The position numbers and the translations under genes were made by a program. From the NCBI RefSeq assembly GCF_040364665.1, contig NZ_BAABWX010000001.1, positions 186,001 to 250,000 on the forward strand: DNA of 64,000 nucleotides. Reading direction: 5' to 3'. Source of the stretch: Cognatishimia sp. WU-CL00825. GTDB taxonomy: Bacteria; Pseudomonadota; Alphaproteobacteria; Rhodobacterales; Rhodobacteraceae. The notes beneath the pieces are model-generated. The model was not told where the DNA came from. It searched no databases and saw nothing but the letters and a program-made list of their open reading frames with translations. Position 1 is the first letter of the stretch. The number at the start of each line of letters is the position of its first letter. Positions 63,619-64,000 of the stretch are shown one piece after another.

Positions 63619-64000
63619 ATGATCATCTCTCGCGGTCGCAAATCGCTCTTTGTGCATATTCCCAAAACTGGCGGTACAGCGTTGGCCTTGGCGCTAGAAG
63701 CGCGCGCGATGAAAGACGACATCATGACCGGTGACACGCCCAAGGCATTGAAACGGCGGCGTCGGCTGAAGGACGTGCAGACCTCGGGGCGGCTTTGGAA
63801 ACACTCAGGTCTGGCAGACATAGAAGGACTGGTGAGCGCGCAGGAAATCCAAGATTTCTTCACGTTCACGCTGGTGCGCAACCCCTGGGATCGGGCCGTC
63901 AGCTATTATCATTGGTTGCGTGGCCAAAGTTTTGATCACGCCGCTGTCATGCTGTCTAAGGTTTTGACCTTCAACGAATTTATTGCACATCCGCAAACCC
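63619..64000 (+). CDS. Sulfotransferase family protein, N-terminal part
   Basis: The open frame starts at ATG 63619 and runs off the right edge after 127 codons. The start MIISRGRKSLFVHIPKTGGTAL contains the 5'-phosphosulfate loop (HIPKTGGTAL), and LVRNPWDRAVSYYHW is the 3'-phosphate-binding motif. These mark PAPS-dependent sulfotransferases of the family 2 type. The acceptor is unknown, possibly a cell-surface glycan. Confidence 0.85.
   Translation, partial: MIISRGRKSLFVHIPKTGGTALALALEARAMKDDIMTGDTPKALKRRRRLKDVQTSGRLWKHSGLADIEGLVSAQEIQDFFTFTLVRNPWDRAVSYYHWLRGQSFDHAAVMLSKVLTFNEFIAHPQT

Overview
The window looks like chromosomal DNA of a marine alphaproteobacterium of the Rhodobacterales (Roseobacter group). 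The evidence is the aerobic cob gene set in the Rhodobacter-type order, the class II fructose bisphosphatase next to homoserine dehydrogenase, the ArsJ-type arsenic cluster, DUF3572 and DUF817 proteins, and GC-rich coding DNA with many GTG/TTG starts and ATGA/GTGA/TTGA overlaps. No insertion sequence, prophage, CRISPR array or rRNA was seen. This assignment is inference from gene content; no database search was possible.

Left arm (1-17.7 kb): an oxygen-dependent adenosylcobalamin cluster. A cobalamin riboswitch on the minus strand (about 14289-14470) precedes a DUF1636 metal-binding protein, then cobW, cobN, cobG, cobH, cobI, cobJ, a break where cobK lies on the opposite strand, then cobL, cobE, cobM, cobB, cobA and cobF. 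cobO and cobQ lie on the plus strand beyond the riboswitch, separated by an AT-rich DUF4062 gene that looks like an insertion. A truncated secreted-protein gene lies at the left edge (1-155).

Middle (17.7-37.2 kb): molybdate transporter modABC, an EamA transporter and a Nudix hydrolase. These are followed by an EF-hand protein with an ECF sigma / single-TM protein / CpxP-like sensor cassette that resembles CnrHYX in layout, and a PleD-like diguanylate cyclase whose first receiver has lost its phosphoacceptor Asp. Next come DUF3572, a HAD phosphatase, a DUF4153 membrane protein, and an H-NOX/HNOBA-GGDEF pair that resembles soluble guanylyl cyclase split over two genes. Two identical tRNA-Glu genes, hom-glpX-recJ, a TetR regulator, a pirin and a PaaI thioesterase complete the stretch.

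At 37.2-37.65 kb is an AT-rich gap between two convergent genes. It ends in a tandem array of DnaA-box sequences including a perfect TTATCCACA, and is a candidate origin or DnaA-binding locus.

Right arm (37.65-64 kb): a class V aminotransferase with a divergent Lrp regulator, a double ChrR-type cupin, and arsR-acr3-gapdh-arsJ. A BLUF photoreceptor gene follows with a perfect FNR box upstream. Then come lepA, an alpha/beta hydrolase, DUF817, glyA, nadK, cspA, prpE with repeated TTTGCAAA-like sites, maeB, a nucleoside salvage operon (cdd-deoA-deoB-add-upp), a SPOR protein, a one-TM hypothetical protein and a sulfotransferase cut by the right edge.

The best leads outside textbook annotation are: a three-GTAC palindromic element with identical 21+9 bp geometry at two places 30.8 kb apart; the DnaA-box array; cobK nested antisense in a riboswitch-controlled operon; the CnrHYX-like cassette beside an EF-hand gene; the FNR-box BLUF gene; and the split guanylyl-cyclase-like H-NOX system.
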